Of a stretch of DNA of 64,000 bases, positions 48,492 to 57,362 are shown piece by piece; position 1 is the stretch's first letter; every line of letters starts with the position of its first letter. The DNA lies in contig NZ_VSSS01000051.1 of NCBI RefSeq assembly GCF_008123425.1, forward strand, positions 186,001 through 250,000, in the 5' to 3' direction. Position numbers and translations under genes: made by a program. The DNA comes from Bradyrhizobium rifense (GTDB taxonomy: Bacteria > Pseudomonadota > Alphaproteobacteria > Rhizobiales > Xanthobacteraceae). The notes under the pieces are model-generated. The model made no database searches, was not told the origin of the DNA, and saw only the letters and a list, made by a program, of their open reading frames with translations.

Positions 48492-50498
48492 TTAGTGCCC
48501 GTTCGTCCTGCGATCCGCGCGTGGCGCCTCCTCTTTCAGCCGCTCGAGCGCATCGGGCATCATGCGGCCGAACATCGAGCTCAGCATCGCGGTCGGGATC
48601 AGGCCCGCATTGTTGCTTTCCTGCCCCTGCGCGCCGGACATCAGGAATTGCGGCACCAAGGGCTGGTTGATCTTGGTCAGGGCTTCCGCGAACTTCGCAA
48701 AGTTCTGCTCGGCCAGCCTGAACTCCGGGCCGCCGTATGCATCGACCGAGAGTTTCGTCGACTGAGCGTTGGCAGTACCGACCGCCAGCACACGATCGGC
48801 CTCACCCTGGCCCTCGAGCCGTGACTGCTCGCCGACCGCGGCCGCCGTCACTTTTCGGGTCTCCGCATCCTTCTGCGCGCGAGCGAACGCCGCGGCGCCC
48901 TCGTTCTCGTTCACCTTGATCTGGATGAGCGACTGCGTCAGCGCCGTCTGCGCCGCAGCCGTCGCCTTGGCCTCGTTGAGCGCGCGCTCCTGCACGGCGG
49001 CCTTCTCCTGCTCCTGGTAGGTCTCGATCTGCTCGCGCGCGATCTGGCGAGAACGGAGCTGGATCAGGATGTTCTCGATGGTGTGGTCGCCGGCCGCGGC
49101 CCGCGGCGTGCCGATCAGGACTTCCTGGAGGTCGAGCGAATAGCTCTCGAACTTTGCCTTCATTTGCGCTGCCGATTCCTCCTGGATCTGTGCCCTGTTC
49201 TGCAGCAGCTCGATCAGGGTCATTTTCTGCGCGATGTTCTTGAAGAACGCGCTCACCATCGGGTCGAGCGTCTGCTCGACGAGCTTCTTCACATCGCCGA
49301 AACGCTGGATGATCATCGGCGCCTTCTTGTAGTCGATATGCATGACCACCGAGAGCGGCAGCGTCGGCTCGAACGCATCGCGGGTGATCAGCGAGATCTC
49401 CGACAGGTTCTCATCGAGCTTCATCGCGCCGACCTCACCGCGCACCCATTTCAGGATGAAGTTGACGGTCGGGATGATCTCGATCTTGCCGGCATAGGTG
49501 TTGAAGGCGTATTTGCCGGGCAGCAGCGGATCCTTCCAGACGCCGCGGCCGCCGTTGAGAACCAGCTCGCCGTGGCGATATTGCTCACCCGACACGTCGT
49601 CGCTATGCGGGCCGGTATAGAAGATGACGACGCCGACATTGCCGACCGGGATTACCGTCTTCGGCACCGCCTCGACGGTCGCGAACAGGCGGTTGATGTA
49701 CCAGGTGCCCTCGACGATGACCTGCAATTGCCGGCCGCGGTAACCGCCGGCCGCCAAGAACTTCTCGGGCTCCTGGAAATTGTTGTGAAAGATCTCGTCG
49801 TCGCGGAGGTCAGTGCCGACCTCGGGCGCGATGATCTCGCCTGACGGCAGCGACGGACCGTCATGCACGGTGACGACGCCGACCAGATCGTGATCGGCCG
49901 CGAGCACGACGGGCGTAAAGCCCCAGCGCTCGGCGATCGTCAGCTGCATGGCGTCGAGCACGCTGCGCTCCTGCCCGCTGAGGGCATGGCCGTAGACGCG
50001 TTCGTCGGTGATGATCGCGAACTGCGTCGTGTTGATCGCATAGGTGCCTTCGCGCAGGATCTTGCGCTGCGGCCCCTTCTGGCCACCGCCGAGCAGGAAG
50101 CGCCGCACGTCCTGGAAATCCGCCCTGTCCTCGGTGTCGTTGGCACCGAGCACCTGCGATGGCAGGAGCGGCGCGCCGTCCCGCGCGAACACATAGGCGA
50201 TCTTGCCCTGTCCGACCGTGACGAGATCCGATTTGTGGATCCGGTACATGAACGGAAAGAACACGTGCAGGCCGCCGCGCAGCACGTCCGGCTCGTAACC
50301 GGCTTCACCGTTCAGCGCGATGAATCCGCCCTCGATCGATCCGCTCGTCGACCACAGCTTCTCGACGATGCCAACCTGATTGTTCGGAATGTAACGAAAG
50401 ATTTTCGAAGCGCGCGGCAGGATCACGAGCGCGATCGCCGCCGCGGCCCAAAGCGCCGGCTGGATCAGCCAGGCGCCATTGAAACCATTGAGGTCCAT
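48492..50498 (-). CDS. large SPFH/band-7 (flotillin-like) membrane protein
   Basis: A 668-residue protein. One membrane segment near the N-terminus (IQPALWAAAAIALVILP) is followed by SPFH-type sequence with NNQVGIVEKLWS and VGVVIFYTGPHSDDVSG. From about residue 440 to 610 comes a long Ala/Glu/Gln/Lys-rich region (QEQEKAAVQERALNEAKATA) expected to form a coiled coil, as in flotillins. The ATG at 50498 follows GGAGAAG. Such proteins organise membrane microdomains. It is longer than usual bacterial flotillins (about 500), and no NfeD partner gene adjoins it. Confidence 0.85.
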   Translation of the reverse strand: MDLNGFNGAWLIQPALWAAAAIALVILPRASKIFRYIPNNQVGIVEKLWSTSGSIEGGFIALNGEAGYEPDVLRGGLHVFFPFMYRIHKSDLVTVGQGKIAYVFARDGAPLLPSQVLGANDTEDRADFQDVRRFLLGGGQKGPQRKILREGTYAINTTQFAIITDERVYGHALSGQERSVLDAMQLTIAERWGFTPVVLAADHDLVGVVTVHDGPSLPSGEIIAPEVGTDLRDDEIFHNNFQEPEKFLAAGGYRGRQLQVIVEGTWYINRLFATVEAVPKTVIPVGNVGVVIFYTGPHSDDVSGEQYRHGELVLNGGRGVWKDPLLPGKYAFNTYAGKIEIIPTVNFILKWVRGEVGAMKLDENLSEISLITRDAFEPTLPLSVVMHIDYKKAPMIIQRFGDVKKLVEQTLDPMVSAFFKNIAQKMTLIELLQNRAQIQEESAAQMKAKFESYSLDLQEVLIGTPRAAAGDHTIENILIQLRSRQIAREQIETYQEQEKAAVQERALNEAKATAAAQTALTQSLIQIKVNENEGAAAFARAQKDAETRKVTAAAVGEQSRLEGQGEADRVLAVGTANAQSTKLSVDAYGGPEFRLAEQNFAKFAEALTKINQPLVPQFLMSGAQGQESNNAGLIPTAMLSSMFGRMMPDALERLKEEAPRADRRTNGH

Positions 50499-50733
50499 AG
50501 CTCTTCTCCACAATTCGCAACTGGGCGGCCGTGTTAACCAAGGCCACACCCCAGAATTGCGGGAGCGGAGATGTGAATACGGCCCTTGCTCCGCAAGCAC
50601 GACGTCGCGCGGAGCAGTGCCAATCTTTTTTTATTGGGGACTTGACGGGAACCGAATTTGCGCGGCCGAGCAGACCGTCAGGATCCGCTCGGCGGCTGAA
50701 AAATCCGAGTCGCGAATTCGTCTATGACGAGCG

Positions 50734-51336
50734 TCACTTCGTCGGCTCGGTCGTCGACCACAGCACGGTCTTGGCGCTCTTCTCATAGGCCATGCCCTTG
50801 GGATAGCTGATCAGCTCCATCTGCATTCCCCACGGCGTCAGGAAGTAGAGAATGGATTGGCCGGCCGCCGGCCCTTCGTTCACCGGGATCGGGCCCTGCA
50901 TGGTCTTGACGTTCTTCGACCGCAGATACTCGGCGGCCTTTGTGATGTCGTCGACATAGAGCGCGATGTGATGGCCGCCGATGTCGCTGTTCTTCGGCAG
51001 CGTCTTGGCCTGGTCGGGCGACTGATACTGGAACAGCTCGATGTTGGAGCCATAGCCGCAGCGGACCATGCTGATCTCGTCAATGACGGCGCGCGGGTTC
51101 ACATTGACGACGTCCTGCATGAACGTGCCCTTGTCGTCCATGAACGGTCCAAACGACATCGCATGCGAGCAGCCGAGCACGTCGGTGAAGAAGGCGGTCG
51201 CCGCCTTCACGTCCGGCACGGTGATGCCGGTGTGATCGTGGCCGCGCAGGCCGGGAATGGAATCCGCCGAAGCCGGCAGGATCGAGGCGCCGAGCGACAG
51301 CGCGGCGGAGGCAAGCAGTACTCGCAACGGGATCAT
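50734..51336 (-). CDS. exported VOC (glyoxalase-fold) protein
   Basis: A 200-residue protein. The N-terminal MIPLRVLLASAALSLGASI and following PASADS form a signal peptide, unusual for this mostly cytoplasmic fold. The vicinal-oxygen-chelate repeats are GHDHTGITVPDVKAATAFF (first metal His) and DIGGHHIALYVDDI (second), with a late Glu in GMQMELISYPKG. These supply His/His/Glu metal ligands. The start at 51336 is fixed by the signal peptide; the longer frame overlaps the SDR gene. It is last in the Dpp-like operon, 46 bases after SDR. Confidence 0.85.
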   Translation of the reverse strand: MIPLRVLLASAALSLGASILPASADSIPGLRGHDHTGITVPDVKAATAFFTDVLGCSHAMSFGPFMDDKGTFMQDVVNVNPRAVIDEISMVRCGYGSNIELFQYQSPDQAKTLPKNSDIGGHHIALYVDDITKAAEYLRSKNVKTMQGPIPVNEGPAAGQSILYFLTPWGMQMELISYPKGMAYEKSAKTVLWSTTEPTK

Positions 51337-51382
51337 GATCGCTTCCTTTTGGTTCGCAGCAACACAACATCCGATTTGAAAC

Positions 51383-52102
51383 TCAGCCCGGCGACGCCAA
51401 CTGGCGCTCGACACCCTTGGGATCGTGAGCGAGGCCCTGCGCAAGGCCACGCGCCATCTCGCCGACATAGATTTCCTCCTCGCCGGCCTCGAAACCGTCG
51501 AGGATTTCCTTTGCCGCATCCGCGGTCGTCATCTTCGGGATGGTCAGCATCGCGGTCATGCGGGTGTCGATCGCACCGGGAAGCGCGGCGGCGACACGCA
51601 CGCCTTTCGGGCCGAGATCACCGCGCAAGCCTTGCGTCAGGCTGAGACCCGCCGCCTTGGAGGCGCAATAGGATCCCATGAACGGCAGGTTGACGCGCGC
51701 CAGGATGGTGAGGATGTTGAGCACCGCCCCCTTGTTCTTGATCAGCGTCGGTGCGAAGGCCTTCGTCACCCGCAGGGGCGCGAGATAATTGATCTCGATC
51801 TCCTCACGTGCGATCACAAGATCGGGCGCGGCCATGAAGCCGGTGTTGTGGTTGATTCCGGCATTGTTGATCAGCAGCGTGACGTCGCCGAGAGCGCCTG
51901 CTGCCTTCGCGACATCGTCATCGCTTGTGACATCCATCTTGACCGGCACGACGCCGTCAGAGGCGGCGAGAGCGGAAGCATCGCGCGCAGCGGCGTAGAT
52001 TTTCGCCGCCCCGCGCGCCTTGAGCTCGGCGATAAGTGCTTGCGCGATCGCACCGGCGGCACCGGTGACGAGGATGACGGAACCCTTGATTGTCTCGGTC
52101 AT
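51383..52102 (-). CDS. short-chain dehydrogenase/reductase
   Basis: A 239-residue cytoplasmic SDR. The nucleotide motif TGAAGAIAQ is near residues 14-22, NNAGINHN near 85, and the catalytic YCASK near 146-150. The ATG overlaps the upstream ATPase stop by four bases (ATGA), so it is translated with the transporter. SDRs in transporter operons commonly oxidise or reduce the imported compound; the substrate is unknown. Confidence 0.88.
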   Translation of the reverse strand: MTETIKGSVILVTGAAGAIAQALIAELKARGAAKIYAAARDASALAASDGVVPVKMDVTSDDDVAKAAGALGDVTLLINNAGINHNTGFMAAPDLVIAREEIEINYLAPLRVTKAFAPTLIKNKGAVLNILTILARVNLPFMGSYCASKAAGLSLTQGLRGDLGPKGVRVAAALPGAIDTRMTAMLTIPKMTTADAAKEILDGFEAGEEEIYVGEMARGLAQGLAHDPKGVERQLASPG

Positions 52103-52953
52103 GCGGCTGATCCTTGCTGTTGCGGAGTAGCGACCGCGGCTTCGTCGAGCCAGCCCGGCTCGACATCAGGCAACGGGATGGCGGCAAGCAATTGCTGCGT
52201 ATAGGCATGCTGCGGCGCGCCGAACACCCGCGCGACGGGGCCGAATTCAACCACCTCGCCATGATGCAGGATCGCGACGTCGTCGCAGAGCACGCGCACC
52301 ACCGAGAGGTCGTGGCTGATGAAGACCATGGTGAGACCGAGCCGCGCGCGCAGCTCCTTCAGCAGCAGCAGGATGTGCGCCTGGGTCGAAACGTCGAGGC
52401 CCGACACGATCTCGTCGGCGACGATGAAATCGGGCTCGAGCGCAAGCGCCCGCGCAATGCCGGCGCGCTGGCGCTGCCCGCCGGACAATTCGTGCGGATA
52501 GCGGTCGGCGAATTCGCCCGGCAGTCCGACCAGATTGAGCAGCGCCGCCGCGCGCTCGCGCTGGTCGCGTTTGCCTTTCAGCCGCCCATGCACGCCGAGC
52601 GGACGCGTCAGCGTCGTGCCGAGCCGCAGCCGCGGATTGAGTGAGGATTGCGGATCCTGAAAAATCATCTGGATGCGTGCCCGCAGGGGGCGCAGCGCAG
52701 CTTCATCGAGCTGGCCGATCTCGACACCGTCGAACTGGATGCCGCCGGAGGTCGGCTTCAACAGCCGCACCAGCAGGCGGCCGAGCGTGGTCTTGCCGGA
52801 GCCGGATTCCCCGACGAGACCCAGCACCGAGCCGCGCGGCACGGCGAGATCGACGCCCTTGATCACCTCTCGCAAGGTCGGCTTGCCGAACAGACCGTTG
52901 CGCTGCGGATAGCCAAAGCCGAGATTGCCGGTACTGAGCAGGATGTCGCTCAT
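52099..52953 (-). CDS. Dpp/Opp-type ABC ATPase (DppF-like)
   Basis: A 284-residue nucleotide-binding subunit. Walker A GESGSGKTT is at 48-56; further on are QMIFQDPQSSLNPR, the signature LSGGQRQRAGIARAL and Walker B DFIVADEIVSGLD. The C-terminal extension has VVEFGPVARVFGAPQHAYTQ, the oligopeptide-type tail (given by position near 245-264). Pairs with the DppD-like ATPase upstream, overlapping it by four bases. Confidence 0.9.
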   Translation of the reverse strand: MSDILLSTGNLGFGYPQRNGLFGKPTLREVIKGVDLAVPRGSVLGLVGESGSGKTTLGRLLVRLLKPTSGGIQFDGVEIGQLDEAALRPLRARIQMIFQDPQSSLNPRLRLGTTLTRPLGVHGRLKGKRDQRERAAALLNLVGLPGEFADRYPHELSGGQRQRAGIARALALEPDFIVADEIVSGLDVSTQAHILLLLKELRARLGLTMVFISHDLSVVRVLCDDVAILHHGEVVEFGPVARVFGAPQHAYTQQLLAAIPLPDVEPGWLDEAAVATPQQQGSAA

Positions 52954-53825
52954 GCTGCGTCCACCGCTGCAACGTCATCGAGCCGGTGCGCCTCCGACCA
53001 CAATTGCTCGATCAGGGCTGGCGGCACCGGGCGTAGCGCTTCGGCCGGCCGGTCGGCGCGCGGCGTCGCGGCGAGCAGCGCGCGGGTATAGGCATGGCGC
53101 GGTCGCGTCAGCACGTTGGCTGTCTCGCCCTCCTCTAGCACGCGGCCGGCATGCAGCACGGTCATGCTGCGGCAGATCTTTGCGACCACGCCGAGATCGT
53201 GGGTCACGAACAGCACGGCGCTGCCATGGCGCAAGCGCAGCCGCTCGACGAGCTGAAGCACCTGACGCTGCACGGTAACGTCGAGGGCCGTGGTCGGCTC
53301 GTCGGCAATGACGAGGGCGGGGTCGCAGGCAAAAGCCATCGCGATCAGCACGCGCTGGCGCATGCCGCCGGAGATTTCGTGCGGATAGAGCGCGAGCACC
53401 CGTTCGGGCTCGCGGATCGCGACCTCGGTCAGAAGCTCGGCGGCGCGCGCCAGCGCCGTGCGCTTCGACAGGTCGAGATGATGCCGCAGCAAATTGCCGA
53501 TCTGCGCTCCGATGCGTTTGACCGGATTGAGCGAGGTCATCGGGTCCTGCGGGATCAGCGCGATGCGGCGACCGAGCAGGCGGCGGCGCTCGGCCTCGGC
53601 CATGGCCAGGAGATCGCGGCCCTCGAAGGCGATGCGGCCTGCGGTAACGGCCGCGTTCGCCGGCAACAGTCCGAGCACGGCGCGGCCGAGCATGGACTTG
53701 CCGGCGCCGGATTCACCAACCAGCCCGCGGACCTCACCGGGCTGCACTTCGAGGCTGACGCCGCGCAGCACATTCGCGGCGCCGATCGCGACCTTCAGCC
53801 CTTCGACAGTGAACGTCGCCGTCAT
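52950..53825 (-). CDS. Dpp/Opp-type ABC ATPase (DppD-like)
   Basis: A 291-residue nucleotide-binding subunit. Walker A GESGAGKS is at 37-44, ALIPQDPMTSLNPVKRIG follows, then ISGGMRQRVLIAMAF and ALVIADEPTTALD. The C-terminal part has RPRHAYTRALLAATPRAD, as in DppD/OppD. It overlaps the permease gene upstream and the second ATPase gene downstream by four bases each. Confidence 0.91.
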   Translation of the reverse strand: MTATFTVEGLKVAIGAANVLRGVSLEVQPGEVRGLVGESGAGKSMLGRAVLGLLPANAAVTAGRIAFEGRDLLAMAEAERRRLLGRRIALIPQDPMTSLNPVKRIGAQIGNLLRHHLDLSKRTALARAAELLTEVAIREPERVLALYPHEISGGMRQRVLIAMAFACDPALVIADEPTTALDVTVQRQVLQLVERLRLRHGSAVLFVTHDLGVVAKICRSMTVLHAGRVLEEGETANVLTRPRHAYTRALLAATPRADRPAEALRPVPPALIEQLWSEAHRLDDVAAVDAA

Positions 53826-54709
53826 GAGCGTTGTACCGGATCGAGCGCGTGGCGCAGGCCGTCACCGAAGAGATTGAGGCCGATCACGCTGGTGATGATG
53901 CAGACGATCGGAAGCGCCATGATCCACGGCGCCTGATAGACGATCTGGCGACCCTCGGCGATCATGCTGCCCCAGGTCGGCGTATCGCCGGCCACCGAGA
54001 TGCCGACAAAGGACAGGATGACCTCGACCAGGATCGCAATGCCCATCTCGACGGCGAGGAGCGTCACAAGCAGCGGAACAAGATTGGGCAATATCTCCAG
54101 CCGCAGCAGCTTCACCCGGCTCAAGCCGATCACCCGCGCCGCGGCGGCATAATCGCGCGTGAGCTGCACCATGGTCTCGGCGCGGATCACGCGGGCGAAA
54201 CGCGTCCAGTCGACCACCACGATCGCCGCGATCACCGAGGTGAGGCCGGCGCCGATCACCGCGGCCAGCACGATCGACAGCAGCACGGGCGGAAACGCCA
54301 TCCAGACGTCGATCAGCCGGGAGATGAACTGGTCGACCCAGCCGCCAAAACTCCCCGCAAGCAGACCGAGCGCGACGCCGATCGCCGCGGCGAGCGTTGC
54401 CGCGATCAGTGCGACCATCACCGCGGTCCGCGCCGAATAGATCAGGCGCGACAGCACACAGCGGCCGAGGCTGTCGGTGCCGAGAAGATAGGCGGGCTCG
54501 CCGCCGGTCATCCAGGCCGGCGGCAATTGTGCCGACATCAGGTCCTGCTCGAGCGGATCGTGCGGCGCGAGCAGGGGTGCAAAGATGGCAGCCAGCACCA
54601 ACAGGGCGACCAGTGCTGCGCCGAGCCAGAGACGCGGACCGCCCCGCTTCAGACCTGCAAGCAGACGCGACGGCGGCGTGGCGATGGAGGTGACTGCGAT
54701 GTCAGCCAT
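53822..54709 (-). CDS. Dpp/Opp-type ABC permease (DppC-like)
   Basis: A 295-residue inner-membrane permease. The N-terminal OppC_N region (APHDPLEQDLMSAQLPP) is followed by YLLGTDSLGRCVLSRLIYSA and the permease domain with RDYAAAARVIGLSRVKLLRL as ATPase-contact loop. The ATG at 54709 overlaps the DppB-like gene by eight bases; the longer frame to 54781 is rejected. Confidence 0.9.
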   Translation of the reverse strand: MADIAVTSIATPPSRLLAGLKRGGPRLWLGAALVALLVLAAIFAPLLAPHDPLEQDLMSAQLPPAWMTGGEPAYLLGTDSLGRCVLSRLIYSARTAVMVALIAATLAAAIGVALGLLAGSFGGWVDQFISRLIDVWMAFPPVLLSIVLAAVIGAGLTSVIAAIVVVDWTRFARVIRAETMVQLTRDYAAAARVIGLSRVKLLRLEILPNLVPLLVTLLAVEMGIAILVEVILSFVGISVAGDTPTWGSMIAEGRQIVYQAPWIMALPIVCIITSVIGLNLFGDGLRHALDPVQRS

Positions 54710-55709
54710 AGCGCAGCCTCGGATCCAGCATGGTGACCACGAGATCGACGACGAGATTGAGCGCGATGAACAGCACCGCAAAGGTCAGCACCAGGCCCTG
54801 GATCAGCGGAAAGTCGCGGTTGATCACCGCGTCGATCGCCATGTTGCCGATGCCTTCATAGGAGAAGATGCGCTCGACCAGCACGGTGCCGCCGAGCAGC
54901 AGCGTCACCTGGACGCCGCCGAGCGCGACCGTCGGGATCAACGCGTTGGGAAACACCTCATGCAGCAGGATGTTCGGGCGCGAATAGCCGCGGGCGCGCG
55001 CGATTTGCGCATAATCCTGGTCCTCCGCCTCCGCCAGCGACGCCTTCAGCAAGCGCGCCACCAGGGCCGCAAACGGCAGCGCCAGCGCTACCGCAGGCAG
55101 GATCATGTGGTGCAGGAGCGCGAAGGCGATGTCGAAGCGGCCGGCTAGAACGCTCTCGATCAGGTAGAAATTGCTTCGCAGGTTGAGGTCGATCTCCGGA
55201 TCGATCCGGCCGGAGATCGGCAGCAGCGGGATGAGCACACCGAACAGCAGCAGCAGGATCAGCGCCCAGAGGAAATCCGGAATCGCGAGCAGCATGCCGA
55301 TGCCGCCATCGACGATCCATTCGGCGCGCCGGCCGCGCAGCAAAATACCGGCGAGCGCTGCGACCACGCCGAGCACAACGGCAATCATCGTTGCGAGCAG
55401 CGCAAGCTCGATCGTGGCCGGCAGCCGCGCCAGCAACAATTCGAGCACGCGCTGCCGCACGCTGATGGAGCGGCCGAAATCGCCGCTTGCGACCTGGCCG
55501 AGCCAGGTCGCAAATTGCTGGAGGATTGGCTGGTCGAGGCCGTAGAGCGCGCGCAGCCGGCCGATATCGGCCTCGGAGGCGCCGGGCGGGATCATCATGG
55601 CGATGGGATCGCCGGGCACGACGCGCAGGAGCACGAAGACGATCACCGCCACACCGAACAGCGTGGGCGGCACGAGGACGAGTCGCCTGATCAGCTCGCC
55701 CCATCGCAT
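54702..55709 (-). CDS. Dpp/Opp-type ABC permease (DppB-like)
   Basis: A 335-residue inner-membrane permease with the DppB N-terminus (VLVPPTLFGVAVIVFVLLRV then PGDPIAMM), GLDQPILQQFATWLGQVASG, and ATPase-contact loop ARARGYSRPNILLHEVFPNA. It starts 30 bases after the binding-protein stop. It forms the channel with the DppC-like subunit. Confidence 0.91.
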   Translation of the reverse strand: MRWGELIRRLVLVPPTLFGVAVIVFVLLRVVPGDPIAMMIPPGASEADIGRLRALYGLDQPILQQFATWLGQVASGDFGRSISVRQRVLELLLARLPATIELALLATMIAVVLGVVAALAGILLRGRRAEWIVDGGIGMLLAIPDFLWALILLLLFGVLIPLLPISGRIDPEIDLNLRSNFYLIESVLAGRFDIAFALLHHMILPAVALALPFAALVARLLKASLAEAEDQDYAQIARARGYSRPNILLHEVFPNALIPTVALGGVQVTLLLGGTVLVERIFSYEGIGNMAIDAVINRDFPLIQGLVLTFAVLFIALNLVVDLVVTMLDPRLRYG

Positions 55710-55739
55710 CCTGGTGTCGCCCTTCCCTGAAACCGCGGC

Positions 55740-57278
55740 CTAAGCCGGCGTGACGAGCTGCGGAAGGATCATGCCGTTGGACTGCGACACGACCTTGAGG
55801 CCCTTCTTGTGGATGATCGGCTGCACATACTGGAACAGCGGGATCACCTCGCCTTCCTCGGCGATGTATTTGTCGACCGCCTTATAACCGGCGATGCGCT
55901 TGGCTTCGTCCTTCTCGCCCCACAGCGGCCCGATGCGCTCGACGAGGTCCTTGCCCTTCCAGGCGCAGTGCGGCGAGGGCCCGAACATCGCAAAGCCGGT
56001 CGAGGTCGAGGGATCGCCGATCGCATTGCCCCAATTGTAGAAGGCGGCCGGAGCCAGTGCGTGGCGCGCACGCAGCTCGAAATGCTTTGCGATCTCGTAG
56101 ACCTCGATCGTAGCATCGATGCCGACCTTGCGCCACATGCCGACGATCGCCTGGATCATCTCGTAGTCTTTCGGCTTGAAGCCGCGCGTGGTCTGGATCG
56201 TGAACTTGACCGGCTTCTCGGGCGAGTAACCACTCTTGGCGAGCAGGCTCTTGGCAAGCTCCGGATCGTAGGCGACCTTGATCGAAGGATCGAAGGCCGC
56301 ATAGCCCGGGGCCTCCAGCGTCGCGATCGGCACACCGTAACCCTTGAGCAGCCGGTCGACGATCGACTTCTTGTCGATGGCGTGATTTGCCGCGAGACGC
56401 ACATTGCGGTCGAGCATCGGATCGATATCGGTGAGGAAGATCATCGCGATGTCGGAGACCGGCTTGGTCTGGCCGGCAAGGCCCGGCTTGGCCTTCAACC
56501 GGTCGAACTCCTCGTAGGGAATCTCGAAAGTGAGATCGGAGCCACCGGATTCCATCTCCGCGACGCGGCTGGTGGAATCGGTGATGAATTTGAACACCAC
56601 GGTCTCGAAGGCGGGCTTGGGGCCCCAATAGCCGGAATGCGCCTTCAGCCTGAGGAACGCGTTGCGCTCGAAGGCGTCGACCTTGTAGGGGCCCGATCCG
56701 ATCGGCGCCTTCTCGAACCCTTCCGCGCCGACTTTCTCGTAATAAGACTTGGGCAGGATATAGCCCGTGAGGAACGCCATCCATTTGAACAGCGTCGGCT
56801 CGAACTCCAGCACGTCACCGGTGATGGTGTTGCCGTCGATCTTGTAATTGCCGACCTTGGACCAGACGAACTGGATGGGATTGCCGCCCTTCGGATCCGC
56901 GGCGCGGGTGAGCGACCACACCACATCTTCCGGCGTCACCGGCGAGCCGTCATGCCAGGTTGCGCCCTTCCGCACGTCCAGCGTGATCTTGCTGCGATCC
57001 TCGTTCCAGCCCCATTTCGTCAGAATACCCGGCTTGAACGACAGATCGGGCGCCTGGCCGATGAAGGGATCGAACACCGCCTGATAGATCGACTGGATGG
57101 TCGGGTTGACGGCCGAGAGGCCGACGGTCGGATCGAACGACGGCAAATTGACATTGTAGGCAATGGTCAGCGTGCCCGGCGTAGCGGCGAGCGCACCACC
57201 GTTAAGACCAGAGACGAGCGGCAGCGCGGCGGCGCCGCCGGCGAACTGGAGAAGCGAGCGACGAGAGAGCGACGACAT
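55740..57278 (-). CDS. family-5 ABC substrate-binding protein of the Dpp-like system
   Basis: A 512-residue exported binding protein. The N-terminus LSRRSLLQFAGGAAALPLVS is a Tat-type signal. Core motifs are ITLDVRKGATWHDGSPVTPED near residues 85-105 and PIGSGPYKVDAFERNAFL near 190. Of two nearby ATG codons, 57278 has the better spacing from GGGGG (eight bases). It heads the transporter genes and is probably the primary ligand receptor. The ligand could be a peptide, sugar or opine-like compound. Confidence 0.89.
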   Translation of the reverse strand: MSSLSRRSLLQFAGGAAALPLVSGLNGGALAATPGTLTIAYNVNLPSFDPTVGLSAVNPTIQSIYQAVFDPFIGQAPDLSFKPGILTKWGWNEDRSKITLDVRKGATWHDGSPVTPEDVVWSLTRAADPKGGNPIQFVWSKVGNYKIDGNTITGDVLEFEPTLFKWMAFLTGYILPKSYYEKVGAEGFEKAPIGSGPYKVDAFERNAFLRLKAHSGYWGPKPAFETVVFKFITDSTSRVAEMESGGSDLTFEIPYEEFDRLKAKPGLAGQTKPVSDIAMIFLTDIDPMLDRNVRLAANHAIDKKSIVDRLLKGYGVPIATLEAPGYAAFDPSIKVAYDPELAKSLLAKSGYSPEKPVKFTIQTTRGFKPKDYEMIQAIVGMWRKVGIDATIEVYEIAKHFELRARHALAPAAFYNWGNAIGDPSTSTGFAMFGPSPHCAWKGKDLVERIGPLWGEKDEAKRIAGYKAVDKYIAEEGEVIPLFQYVQPIIHKKGLKVVSQSNGMILPQLVTPA

Positions 57279-57329
57279 GTTCATGACCCCCAACACGATG
57301 AGCGCGAGATTGCGAGCAGTTGCGAAAAC

Positions 57330-57347
57330 GGCGCCGCGAGCGGCGCC
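57330..57347. terminator. intercistronic GC stem before the binding-protein gene
   Basis: GGCGCCGCGAGCGGCGCC is an inverted repeat with 8-bp arms between the hydrolase stop and the binding-protein start on the minus strand, followed by GTTTTC. It may attenuate read-through or protect the transporter transcript. Confidence 0.4.
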
Positions 57348-57362
57348 ATCGATCAGGCCTGG

